A DNA stretch of 64,000 bases, taken from an uncultured Flavobacteriales bacterium (GTDB lineage: Bacteria; Bacteroidota; Bacteroidia; Flavobacteriales; Flavobacteriaceae). The stretch is taken from assembly GCA_913058295.1 (NCBI GenBank), contig CAJXRD010000001.1, positions 152,026-216,025 of the forward strand. The letters are read 5' to 3'. Below are positions 53,045-61,500 of the stretch, one piece after another. Under the pieces are notes generated by a model. It was given only the letters and a program-made list of their open reading frames with translations. It did no database searches and was not told the origin of the DNA. Position numbers and translations under genes: made by a program. Numbering within the stretch: position 1 is the first letter of the stretch; every line of letters begins with the position of its first letter.

Positions 53045-55449
53045 GCAGAATTTTGCCATTATTTCTACTTTTAATTTTCTTTACTTTTACTTCATTACTC
53101 GCACAAAATATTCAGGTTTTAGAGAAAGAAAGTCAATTACCGATTTCGGGGGTTGTAGTTTATAATTTAGAAAAGACCATCACGGGAGTAACCGATTTTG
53201 ATGGATTTGTAGATGTTTCATCATTTTCAGATACCGAACTTATAACATTTCAACATATTTCCCATATCAATATTTCCCAAACTAAAAATGAAATTATTTC
53301 TACTGGGAATATAGTTGTTTTAACATTGGACGCCAGCACACTGGATGAGGTGGTATTATCGGTTTCAAAATTCAAACAAAATAAGGGGGAAATAACTCAA
53401 AAAATTACAAGTATAACGAGTGAGGATATTATGTTTTCCAATCCACAAACTTCTGCAGATTTATTAGAAAGCAGTGGGAATGTATATATTCAGAAAAGTC
53501 AATTAGGAGGAGGTAGCCCTATTATTCGTGGATTTTCAACCAATAGATTATTAATTGCAGTAGATGGAATTCGTTTTAATACCGCCATTTTTAGGGGTGG
53601 AAATGTTCAAAGCGTCATTTCAATAGATCCTTTTTCAATCGACCGAACAGAAGTGGTTTTAGGACCAGGATCTGTGGTATATGGTAGTGATGCTATTGGA
53701 GGGGTTATGAATTTCTATACAAAAAACGCAAAATTTTCTTTTGAAGAAGGAACTTCTTTTTCAGGGAATGCAATAGCAAGATATGCGACAGCTAGTAAAG
53801 AAAAAACAGGTCACTTAGATTTTAATATAGGGCTAAAAGAATGGGCATTTTTAACCAGTGTTTCTTATACAGACTTTGACGATTTAAAAATGGGAAAATA
53901 TGGTCCAGACGATTATTTAAGACCAGAATATGTAGAAACCATAGACGGAGTAGATGTTATAGTAGCTAATGATGATCCTAGGGTTCAAGTACCAACTGGC
54001 TATGACCAAATTAATGTAATGCAAAAAATTAGGTACATGCCTACCGATAATTGGGATTTCAATTTAGGATTGTTTTATACTACTACCAGTGATTATCCAA
54101 GATACGACCGACTAATTAGAGAGAGAGACGGACAGTTAAGGAGCGCAGTTTGGGATTATACGCCACAACAATGGATGAACGGAAATCTAATGATTACGAA
54201 TAAAGGAACTACTTTTTATGATAAAAGTATTTTAACCTTATCCTACCAAAATTTTGAAGAAGGAAGAAAAGATAGAGATTTTGGAGACGAGATATTATAT
54301 GAAACTAAAGAAAAAGTAGATGCCTACACTTCAGCATTAGATTTTATTAAAAAGTTTGGTAAAAGCAAATTATTTTATGGATTAGAGTATGTATATAATA
54401 AAGTAGGCTCTAAGGGTAAACAAACCAATATCAATACCAATGAGACAGACCCAACAGCATCTCGTTATCCAGATGGATCCTCATGGCAATCTATGGCTGC
54501 ATATGTGAGTTTTCAATCTAAATTAGCAAAGAATCTTTCATTTCAAGCAGGGCTACGTTATAATCACATTCTTTTATACGCTGATTTCGACACTCCATAC
54601 TACGACTTACCTTATACAGAAGCTGATATTAATACTGGAGCTTTAACAGGAAGTGCAGGTATAAACTGGCAAGCGAGTGAAATTTTAAATTGGAGAGTAA
54701 ATTTTTCAACTGCTTTTAGAGCACCTAATATTGACGATGTAGGTAAAATATTTGATAGCGAACCTGGATCTGTGGTAGTGCCAAATCCAGATTTAAAACC
54801 GGAGTATGCTTATAATGGAGAAATTGGAGCAAATTTCAATTTTGAAAATGTGGTAAAGGTGGATGTTACCGGATATGTGACTTATTTAGAAGATGCTTTA
54901 GTTAGAAGAGATTATAGTATCAATGGTCAAACCGAAATAATTTACCAAGGAGAATTGAGTAATGTTCAAGCCATACAGAATGTTGGTGAAGCAGAGATAT
55001 ATGGTTTTGAAGCTGGAGTAGAAATTAATTTCACTAAAGACGTTCAATTTACATCTCAATATAATTATACAGGAGGACATCAAGTTGAAGAAGACGGTAG
55101 TAAAGTTGCGGTAAGGCATGTGGCTCCTCAATTTGGAAATGCACATTTAATATGGAACTATAAAAAATTAAAATTAGACGCTTTTACTATTTATAACGGT
55201 CAATTTGATTATGAAGATCTTGCTCCAGAAGAGCAAAACAAAGCCTATTTATACGCTTTAGATGAAAACGGGAATCCATATTCTCCATCTTGGTATACTT
55301 TAAATTTTGGGGCTCAATATCAATTAACAGAAGCATTGCAAATTAATGCAACCTTGGAGAATTTAACCAACCAACGTTATAGAACTTATTCCTCTGGGAT
55401 TTCAGCTGCAGGAATTAATTTTATCGCAGCAGTTAGTTATAAATTTTAA
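53041..55449 (+). CDS. TonB-dependent receptor (heme/hemoglobin-type)
   Basis: An 802-residue outer-membrane receptor. Signal peptide, then a carboxypeptidase-regulatory-like domain (about 25-105, NIQVLEKESQLPISGVVVYN), a plug domain (SADLLESSGNVYIQK, SPIIRGFSTNRLLIAVDGIR, VLGPGSVVYGSDAIGGVMNF) and a 22-strand barrel ending in the usual aromatic YKF. The pattern matches receptors for heme or iron proteins. Ligand unknown. Translation likely coupled to recO through ATGA. Confidence 0.88.
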   Translation: MSRILPLFLLLIFFTFTSLLAQNIQVLEKESQLPISGVVVYNLEKTITGVTDFDGFVDVSSFSDTELITFQHISHINISQTKNEIISTGNIVVLTLDASTLDEVVLSVSKFKQNKGEITQKITSITSEDIMFSNPQTSADLLESSGNVYIQKSQLGGGSPIIRGFSTNRLLIAVDGIRFNTAIFRGGNVQSVISIDPFSIDRTEVVLGPGSVVYGSDAIGGVMNFYTKNAKFSFEEGTSFSGNAIARYATASKEKTGHLDFNIGLKEWAFLTSVSYTDFDDLKMGKYGPDDYLRPEYVETIDGVDVIVANDDPRVQVPTGYDQINVMQKIRYMPTDNWDFNLGLFYTTTSDYPRYDRLIRERDGQLRSAVWDYTPQQWMNGNLMITNKGTTFYDKSILTLSYQNFEEGRKDRDFGDEILYETKEKVDAYTSALDFIKKFGKSKLFYGLEYVYNKVGSKGKQTNINTNETDPTASRYPDGSSWQSMAAYVSFQSKLAKNLSFQAGLRYNHILLYADFDTPYYDLPYTEADINTGALTGSAGINWQASEILNWRVNFSTAFRAPNIDDVGKIFDSEPGSVVVPNPDLKPEYAYNGEIGANFNFENVVKVDVTGYVTYLEDALVRRDYSINGQTEIIYQGELSNVQAIQNVGEAEIYGFEAGVEINFTKDVQFTSQYNYTGGHQVEEDGSKVAVRHVAPQFGNAHLIWNYKKLKLDAFTIYNGQFDYEDLAPEEQNKAYLYALDENGNPYSPSWYTLNFGAQYQLTEALQINATLENLTNQRYRTYSSGISAAGINFIAAVSYKF

Positions 55450-55455
55450 TTCGCT

Positions 55456-55911
55456 TTATTCAAAGTAAGAATAATAGTCATCCAAATGAATATTTAACTC
55501 CTTAAAATTCTTCTTACAAGTTTCTAAATCTGAAGACTCCAAGTCATCAAACAAATCTATAAAAGGGAATAGATAATTATGTAATTGATTATGGGCTTCT
55601 CCTTTCATAGTACATTTTTGAAATAATTCTATGAAATCTGTTTCTAAGCCTTCTTTTAAAATAACATAAGCTTCCTTTTTTTCAAAGTCATTAAAAGAGT
55701 TCATTCTCTCTTTCATTTTTAGGATTCCTTGGGTTGTTTCAGGATTTGCTTGCCATAATTCCCCATTATTTAGAGTGACTATCCCATCGATGCTTTCATG
55801 AGTTTCTTCTGAGGATATTTCTTGTTCTATTAAAAGGGTTGGTTTCTTTTCTTCACTTTTTTTGCAAGAAAAAAGAAGTAGTGAAAGGATTATAATTATT
55901 GATAATTTCAT
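55456..55911 (-). CDS. Small lipoprotein, unknown function
   Basis: A 151-residue lipoprotein (lipobox LFSC, Cys16). No recognised domain, but the mature part is helical with LNNGELWQANPETTQGILKM and CTMKGEAHNQLHNYLFPF segments, a small four-helix form. Stands between the TonB receptor and an epimerase; no clear functional link. A dispersed repeat lies upstream. Confidence 0.7.
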   Translation of the reverse strand: MKLSIIIILSLLLFSCKKSEEKKPTLLIEQEISSEETHESIDGIVTLNNGELWQANPETTQGILKMKERMNSFNDFEKKEAYVILKEGLETDFIELFQKCTMKGEAHNQLHNYLFPFIDLFDDLESSDLETCKKNFKELNIHLDDYYSYFE

Positions 55912-55937
55912 ATTAAAATGGTTTTAAAACCTTCGCT

Positions 55938-55983
55938 CCCTTCGACTACATTTCGACAAGCTCAATGCAAGGACTCAGAGACC
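55938..55983. repeat. Dispersed repeat, TTTCGACAAGCTCAATG type
   Basis: TTTCGACAAGCTCAATG (55951-55967) repeats the left arm at 29117-29132. Surrounding bases (55938-55950) hold a second partial copy of the CTTCGACTACA word. Located between the lipoprotein and epimerase genes. Confidence 0.6.
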
Positions 55984-56012
55984 GTACTCTGAATGATATT
56001 TTGGCTCAATTT

Positions 56013-56933
56013 TTAAAAACTAAAATGATTTTTAAATTCAACAAGATCAGTATTTAGATTATTTTCTAAAATATTAAGTTCTGGAATTCTGGAATCTGAC
56101 TGTACCCTCAAACTTCTCATATTCATATTCTGTGTTAAATATGTTAGTTCTAAATTAGGGTATATTTCTTTTATTTCATCCACAATATCATTTATACTAA
56201 AAGTATGTTCAACCAGATTATAAACATCGGGTTTTAGTGTGTTTTCAATAGCAACATTCTTTAGTAAATTAGATAATCTATTGATATGGATAAAGGATCG
56301 CGTCTGATTTCCATCTCCATAAATACGAATATGATTTCTGAAATTAGCTTCAAACATAAACTTGTTAATCACCGAATCAAACCGCATGCTTTTACTGTAT
56401 CCATATACATTTCCAAGCCTAAGTGTATAGGTCTCAATCCCCAAATTCTGAAGTCTAGCTACATGTTTTTCCGCATTTAATTTAGAAATCCCATAAAATG
56501 TTTTTGGTTGAAGTGGAGTTGTAATGTCAATCTCTTTTTCTGAAGCACCATACACCGAAACACTACTAGCATAAATAAATTTTGAAACATTGCTGTTTTC
56601 AAGAAGGTAAGTAAGTTCTGCAGTTCCCCAATTATTGGTTTGGTCAAATTCATGTGGGTTATGGTCTGCAAATGGAGTGGTAACTTTTGCTGCTAAATGG
56701 AACACTACATCTGCCTTATCTATTTCCACTTTTAGCTTGCGAGAATCTAATATAGTTCCTTTTACAAAACGCACTTTTTTAGAATTCAATTTAGACCTGC
56801 CTAAAAATAAGTTGTAATTATTTCTACTTAAATTATCATAAATCACAATAGAATCTATACTATTTTCTTTTTCAAGAGCGTAAATTAATTCCGTTCCTAT
56901 ATATCCAGCACCACCGGTTACGAGTATGTTCAT
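56013..56933 (-). CDS. NAD-dependent epimerase/dehydratase
   Basis: A 306-residue extended SDR. NAD site GGAGYIGTELI (7-17), catalytic Tyr-x3-Lys in FYGISKLNAEK near 148 and 152, and later segments NVYGYS and GDGNQTRSFIHI match nucleotide-sugar epimerases. The sugar is not decided. Follows cysH by one base on the same strand, so the two are a transcription unit. Confidence 0.88.
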   Translation of the reverse strand: MNILVTGGAGYIGTELIYALEKENSIDSIVIYDNLSRNNYNLFLGRSKLNSKKVRFVKGTILDSRKLKVEIDKADVVFHLAAKVTTPFADHNPHEFDQTNNWGTAELTYLLENSNVSKFIYASSVSVYGASEKEIDITTPLQPKTFYGISKLNAEKHVARLQNLGIETYTLRLGNVYGYSKSMRFDSVINKFMFEANFRNHIRIYGDGNQTRSFIHINRLSNLLKNVAIENTLKPDVYNLVEHTFSINDIVDEIKEIYPNLELTYLTQNMNMRSLRVQSDSRIPELNILENNLNTDLVEFKNHFSF

Positions 56934-56934
56934 C

Positions 56935-57585
56935 TTATTTTATTAAATCTTTATGTAAACCACATTCGGTTTTATTTTGTCCGAACCATCGGGCACTACG
57001 TTCGTCGTCAATATCAAATTTTCGGGTACAAGGTGCACAACCAATGCTTTGGTATCCTTCTTTGTCTAATGGATGTTCAGGCAAATTATGAAGTATTCGA
57101 TATTCGTAAATTTGTTTTGGACTCCAATCTAAAAGGGGGTGAAACCGAAGTGTATTAAAAGGAGCCTCTTGTTCGGTTTTCATTTTTTTTCTATCTGAAC
57201 TTTGATCAGAACGCACTCCAGTAATCCAAACATCATACTGCATTAAGTAGGGTTCTAGGGGTTGTGTTTTATTTAAAAAACAACAATAGTCAGAATCTGA
57301 AGCAAAATAGAAATGACCTTCTTCATCTTTTTGAAGGCTTTTAGGAACTTGGGAACGAACATCTATGACATTTAAATCCAATAGTTTTTTTACCTCATCC
57401 TTAAAAGCAACGGTTTCAGAAAAATGAAATCCAGTGTTTATAAATAACACATCGATAGACACTCCAGAATTACTTAAAATATGTAATAATGGGATACTAT
57501 GTGTTTGAAAAGAAGAGGTAACATATATCTTTTTTCCAGATTTTTGATACCTCTTAAGTTGTTGATGTATTTCAGCAAGCGTCAT
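56935..57585 (-). CDS. cysH: Phosphoadenylyl/adenylyl-sulfate reductase (CysH), APS type
   Basis: Reduces activated sulfate to sulfite. The 216-residue protein has the four Cys of the 4Fe-4S-containing APS reductase type: Cys101-Cys102 (YCCFLN) and Cys183/Cys186 (GCAPCTR), and the catalytic Cys208 in ECGLH. This set is diagnostic for the iron-sulfur (APS) branch over the PAPS branch. No cysDN or sulfite reductase gene is within the window. Confidence 0.88.
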   Translation of the reverse strand: MTLAEIHQQLKRYQKSGKKIYVTSSFQTHSIPLLHILSNSGVSIDVLFINTGFHFSETVAFKDEVKKLLDLNVIDVRSQVPKSLQKDEEGHFYFASDSDYCCFLNKTQPLEPYLMQYDVWITGVRSDQSSDRKKMKTEQEAPFNTLRFHPLLDWSPKQIYEYRILHNLPEHPLDKEGYQSIGCAPCTRKFDIDDERSARWFGQNKTECGLHKDLIK

Positions 57586-57618
57586 TTTAATTAATTTGGA
57601 AACGAGTAGCTTCTAATT

Positions 57619-57677
57619 GTCCGTTCGAGAGCAGTCGAGAACTTTGTGATGAGGTCTCGACTGCGCTCGACCAGACA
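57619..57677. repeat. Dispersed inverted repeat, CGAGAGCAGTCGAGA type
   Basis: Left arm 57619-57642, right arm 57653-57677. The right arm is identical over 25 bases to 37577-37601 (GGTCTCGACTGCGCTCGACC and five more). Between cysH and nrdD. Confidence 0.8.
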
Positions 57678-57692
57678 TTCAATAATTATTTT

Positions 57693-59564
57693 CTACTCTG
57701 TATATAACGTTTTATCAAAAACATTTTCAAATGGTTTTTGATGCTTTGCAAAAGTACAAACTCTGTTTTTAGCTAACGAATCTGAAGGGGGTTTTATATG
57801 ATAATGTCTTAAATCATGTTCCGTTTGGCGTTTACTACTAAAGCTAGAAACACGTTTTAAATATCCAATCACACGTGTGGCATGATCCACATCTTGCGAA
57901 TTGCATTCTGGGCATTTTTGCAAGGTTTGCTTATCTAAATGATTGCAATTATTACAAATAGTAATCTTAATATTAAAACAGAAATAATTACATCCAGCAA
58001 CCGCTGTGGCATTTAGCAGATTTACAAATCCTTCTTTGTTAGGTGTTTCTTCTAAATTGAGATGAAGCGCAGATCCACCATCTAGGTATTGAATATTTTC
58101 ATTTCCATGAAGAACAATTTTATCAAGCGTATTGGTTTGATTATCCTCTACCACATAAAAATAGGAATTGTAACAATCTCTAGATACAAAAAGACCATCG
58201 GCTCTATCCCATTTTGCATTTTTCACTCCAAGGTTTTCCGCAGGAACAAACTCGGTATTGAACATATAACCGTATTCTTTTTTAGCTAGTTTGTTTTCGT
58301 CATAAATCACCTTCAGGTATTTATTTACAAATTTTTTATAAGTAGTATTATTACTTACATGAATTCCTTGGCTTTCAGCAGCTTCTACCATACCGTTGAT
58401 TCCAATAGTTAAAAATTGTTTGTCCAAACTAATAAAGCCTGCTTTGTAAACGGGTAATAATCCAGAAGCTTCGTATTCTTCTATCAACTTTCTATAGGCC
58501 ACTTGGTATTTATGAATCTTTTGCACTTCTTCTTTAATGTTTGCTCCTTTCTGAATAAGGCGATTCATATTAAGAGTGATTACATTAATAGATCCTGTGG
58601 CTACTCCTCCAGCACCCAAGGAATAACTAAAGGTATTATCGCTAATTTCACTTCGCAATCGACAACAAGAAGCCAAACTATCTGCACTTTCAGATTGATA
58701 GATAAAAAATGAATTCCCTTCACTTAATTCTTGAGCGCACATTTCGGTAAATTCTGTATCTACTGGTTTCCCACCTTTCACCAACATGGCAGCAGTTACT
58801 ACTGGAAAAGTTAAAACTGCTTGGTTGCGCTCTTCGTTAAACCAAGTTAGAAAAAAGGCTTGTAATTTTTTTAAATCTTCCCATTGTGGTTTCGCCATAT
58901 CTGGAAAAACAAAATCCCCAAACATACTAGTAAAATAACTTTCGTCGTATAAAGAAATATTCCAAAAAACTGATTGATAACCTCTAGCAGCAGCGGGTTG
59001 ATTAATCGCATATACCACATGCTGAAGATGATTGGCAATGACATCTCTATGGCTTACCATATAATTCTCACCATAATCTTTTTTAGCAAAATAATCGAAA
59101 TACATTAAAAACTCTACCGTTGCCAAAGCACCTGCAAATTGCGAACTAATGGCAAATACTAGATTGACAAATTCACCACAAAAGCTTTCTAAATGTTTTG
59201 GAGCTCTACTTTCTCCTCCTAATTTAGTAAGCCCATCAAATAAAAAGGGATACATACTTATCGAAACACAATAGGGTTTAAGTGAAGTTTCATCGTGCAC
59301 ATAAATTTCGTGAGATTCAATTTGACGAGTGTATTCGTTGGCCAAATCTTCACCAAAAAGAGATTCAATTTGTCTTTTAATTAAAGCTCTATTCACCTGT
59401 ATGTTAATATCCTTATTTAATTCCGCCTCCATGGTAGCAATATTCTTTGAAGTTACATTGGCATTAGCATCTACTTTTGATCCATCTGCTGCATTTGAGG
59501 AGTTGATGTAATGGTCTATAAAATCAATTTTTTTCGAAACTTGGGCATTCGTAAGGCGTATCAT
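57693..59564 (-). CDS. nrdD: Anaerobic ribonucleoside-triphosphate reductase (class III)
   Basis: Makes deoxyribonucleotides without oxygen using a glycyl radical. The 623-residue protein has the radical Gly567 in TRVIGYLKRV and the structural zinc site Cys537, Cys540, Cys551, Cys554 (CNNC and CPEC). The N-terminus starts directly in a region without an ATP-cone (no VIKRDG-type block), shorter than E. coli NrdD, so allosteric control may differ. Its ATG overlaps the nrdG stop (ATGA). Preferred form for anaerobic growth or micro-oxic periods. Confidence 0.93.
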   Translation of the reverse strand: MIRLTNAQVSKKIDFIDHYINSSNAADGSKVDANANVTSKNIATMEAELNKDINIQVNRALIKRQIESLFGEDLANEYTRQIESHEIYVHDETSLKPYCVSISMYPFLFDGLTKLGGESRAPKHLESFCGEFVNLVFAISSQFAGALATVEFLMYFDYFAKKDYGENYMVSHRDVIANHLQHVVYAINQPAAARGYQSVFWNISLYDESYFTSMFGDFVFPDMAKPQWEDLKKLQAFFLTWFNEERNQAVLTFPVVTAAMLVKGGKPVDTEFTEMCAQELSEGNSFFIYQSESADSLASCCRLRSEISDNTFSYSLGAGGVATGSINVITLNMNRLIQKGANIKEEVQKIHKYQVAYRKLIEEYEASGLLPVYKAGFISLDKQFLTIGINGMVEAAESQGIHVSNNTTYKKFVNKYLKVIYDENKLAKKEYGYMFNTEFVPAENLGVKNAKWDRADGLFVSRDCYNSYFYVVEDNQTNTLDKIVLHGNENIQYLDGGSALHLNLEETPNKEGFVNLLNATAVAGCNYFCFNIKITICNNCNHLDKQTLQKCPECNSQDVDHATRVIGYLKRVSSFSSKRQTEHDLRHYHIKPPSDSLAKNRVCTFAKHQKPFENVFDKTLYTE

Positions 59565-60025
59565 ATTTTTTTAGTTTTTAAGAATAAATAATTAAGCTTT
59601 TTGTTGGTCTTTATTTCTATAAATCTTTGATTTGTTATTTTACTATCTAAACCTCCTAAATTTTGTTTCCACTTGCCGGTTTTTAACCATGTAAGTTGCT
59701 TGCTTATTCCTTTTGAAATAGACTTTTCACCTGTATAAAGGCAGGTTTTATAATTTTTGTTTTTAGCTTCCTGAAGCATTTTTATAAGTTCTTTTGGATG
59801 CCATTCGCCACCCATAAACAATACACAAGTAGCTAAGTTTTTATATTGATTTAAAAGCGAGCTATAGACTTCCTTAGTGAGTAAAGAGCCACTGCCTTTT
59901 TTCCAAAGAAAGGGCGAGTGACAACCTTCGCAAAACATGCTACAGCCAGAGATAGAAAAGCAAAGGCTTATCTCTCCAGGGACTTCTTGAAACACCACTT
60001 GAAAATCGTAATAATACACAATCAA
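59561..60025 (-). CDS. nrdG: Anaerobic ribonucleotide reductase activating protein
   Basis: A 154-residue radical SAM enzyme. The cluster Cys28, Cys32, Cys35 (GCSMFCEGC) has the CxxxCxxC spacing, and the GGEWHPKEL segment follows. It uses S-adenosylmethionine to create the glycyl radical of NrdD. Start is TTG at 60023-60025 or GTG six bases later; no ATG is available before the conserved YYYD...VVFQEVP block. nrdG precedes nrdD, the reverse of the E. coli order. Confidence 0.88.
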   Translation of the reverse strand: MIVYYYDFQVVFQEVPGEISLCFSISGCSMFCEGCHSPFLWKKGSGSLLTKEVYSSLLNQYKNLATCVLFMGGEWHPKELIKMLQEAKNKNYKTCLYTGEKSISKGISKQLTWLKTGKWKQNLGGLDSKITNQRFIEIKTNKKLNYLFLKTKKI

Positions 60026-60180
60026 TATAAAAAGAGTAATTAGTCTTTATAAAGATAGTTTTCAAAATAACCCCATTTAAAACCTAAAAGAGGAGTTATT
60101 AAAAAGGTTATCAACAGGTAGATTAATTTAATAAAATACGGAATGGATTGTTATAAAGTGCTTATAAGGATATTTATAAT

Positions 60181-60210
60181 AAAAAAACCATCGAGTGGTA
60201 TCGATGGTTT
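60181..60210 (-). terminator. Terminator after the YeeE/YedE pair
   Basis: ACCATCGA (60187-60194), loop GTGGTA, TCGATGGT (60201-60208), with a run of seven A at 60181-60187 that is the U tail on the minus strand. It ends the 60234-61302 transcript. Confidence 0.88.
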
Positions 60211-60233
60211 TTTATATAAATTGAAAAGAAGGT

Positions 60234-60647
60234 TTAATGGGGAAGCGATTTTCTAAAATAACCATAAGCAAAAGTCCCCAATAATGCAGCACCAATAAAT
60301 ATGACAAAAACCGTATAACCAGATCCTAATAAAACGAACATCATCCCAGAACATACTCCTGTGAGAGCCCATCCCATACCAAATATGGTTCCGCCTATTA
60401 TATAACGCCACCATTCCTGGCTTTTATCTGAAAAAGCATGAGTATCTCCTTTGGAAGTTTTAATTTTTCCTTTTTTAAATAACTGAGTGATGATTAACCC
60501 TGCAATAACTCCAGTGATGATAATCCCATACATATGAAAAGATTGAAAATGGAACATTTCGATAATTCTAAATGTAGATACCGCTTCTAGTTTCCACATT
60601 CCGAAACCGAATAAAAAACCGATAATAATATATTTGAATAATTTCAT
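60234..60647 (-). CDS. YeeE/YedE (DUF6691) half-transporter
   Basis: A 137-residue membrane protein with four helices. The GWALTGVCSGMMFVLLGSG segment holds the Cys typical of YeeE/YedE sulfur transporters. It follows the larger YeeE protein by ten bases; together the pair equals one full-length two-repeat transporter. These carry thiosulfate or related sulfur compounds. Confidence 0.85.
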   Translation of the reverse strand: MKLFKYIIIGFLFGFGMWKLEAVSTFRIIEMFHFQSFHMYGIIITGVIAGLIITQLFKKGKIKTSKGDTHAFSDKSQEWWRYIIGGTIFGMGWALTGVCSGMMFVLLGSGYTVFVIFIGAALLGTFAYGYFRKSLPH

Positions 60648-60657
60648 TTCTCTGTTT

Positions 60658-61302
60658 TTAAATTGTAATTCTTAAAATATAAGGGAGTATTAGCCAAGTC
60701 ATAATTAAACCACCTGCAAAAAAGCCCATTACAGCAACTAATGATGGTAATTGCATATTTGCGATACCCGATATGGCATGCCCTGAAGTACAGCCACCAG
60801 CATACCTTGCTCCAAATCCAACCAAGAAACCACCACCCACAATTACGATTAAACCTCTAAGAGTTAATAGAGATTTCCAAGAATATAAATCCCAAAACTC
60901 TGGGATACCATGTCCAAGAACTAGGTCTTTACCTGGCACTAAATGTGCAGATTCTTTTGTAATTAAATCTTCACCAGAAATTTGATTTAAAGTATTGATT
61001 GTTGCTTCAGATACATGGGCCAGTCCATCACCTCCAAAATAATTGGCTGCAACAAATCCTCCTATCATAGCTCCAAGAGCAACCATTAAATTCCATCCTT
61101 GTTTTTTCCAATCGAAGTCGAAAAAGGAAACATATTTACCTGCACCGTGAACGGTACACATAGTTCTTAGATTGGCAGATAAGCCAAAATCTTTGTTGAA
61201 TTTTAATAATAGATATAGGGTAAAGCCAATAACAATACCTCCCATCCACCAAGGCCAAGGCTGGCTTATAAATTCTTGTATTTGAACCATAATTTCATTC
61301 AT
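60658..61302 (-). CDS. YeeE/YedE sulfur-compound transporter
   Basis: A 214-residue membrane protein. The Cys segments NLRTMCTVHGAG and GARYAGGCTSGHAISG are the typical substrate-path motifs. The start is ATG 61300-61302; ATG 61288-61290 is an alternative. The TTG at 61324-61326 in the same frame is the end of a -7 element. Paired with the 137-residue protein downstream. Confidence 0.88.
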   Translation of the reverse strand: MNEIMVQIQEFISQPWPWWMGGIVIGFTLYLLLKFNKDFGLSANLRTMCTVHGAGKYVSFFDFDWKKQGWNLMVALGAMIGGFVAANYFGGDGLAHVSEATINTLNQISGEDLITKESAHLVPGKDLVLGHGIPEFWDLYSWKSLLTLRGLIVIVGGGFLVGFGARYAGGCTSGHAISGIANMQLPSLVAVMGFFAGGLIMTWLILPYILRITI

Positions 61303-61323
61303 GATAATTTCATTTATTATTAG

Positions 61324-61331
61324 CAAAATTA
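61324..61331 (-). promoter_or_regulatory. Promoter -7 element of the YeeE/YedE genes
   Basis: Minus-strand TAATTTTG (61331-61324) fits TAnnTTTG, 21 bases before the ATG at 61302. Confidence 0.5.
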
Positions 61332-61461
61332 AGGTTTATCCTAAAATTAATATATGATATATGTCAATTAAAATTAGCATTAGCTAGAGAATATAAATAT
61401 TAAAAACATCTTTGTTGTTGGTGTTATTCATTAAGATATTATATTTCGATTTAGTTTTAAA

Positions 61462-61495
61462 TTGTAGCGTATAAGCTTCTCTTTTTCTATATTTG
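61462..61495 (+). promoter_or_regulatory. Promoter of the TPR-HTH regulator, near-leaderless
   Basis: TTG (61462-61464), 23-base spacer, TATATTTG (61488-61495). The ATG at 61501 is five bases after the G, so the mRNA should start within one to three bases of the start codon. Confidence 0.6.
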
Positions 61496-61500
61496 GTTAA

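Noticed and set aside
60108..60116. TTATCAACA, one mismatch from a DnaA box, upstream of nrdG
   Set aside because: Single site, no cluster or AT-rich unwinding element, no dnaA or dnaN gene; not an origin. It could still affect nrd transcription, but evidence is lacking.
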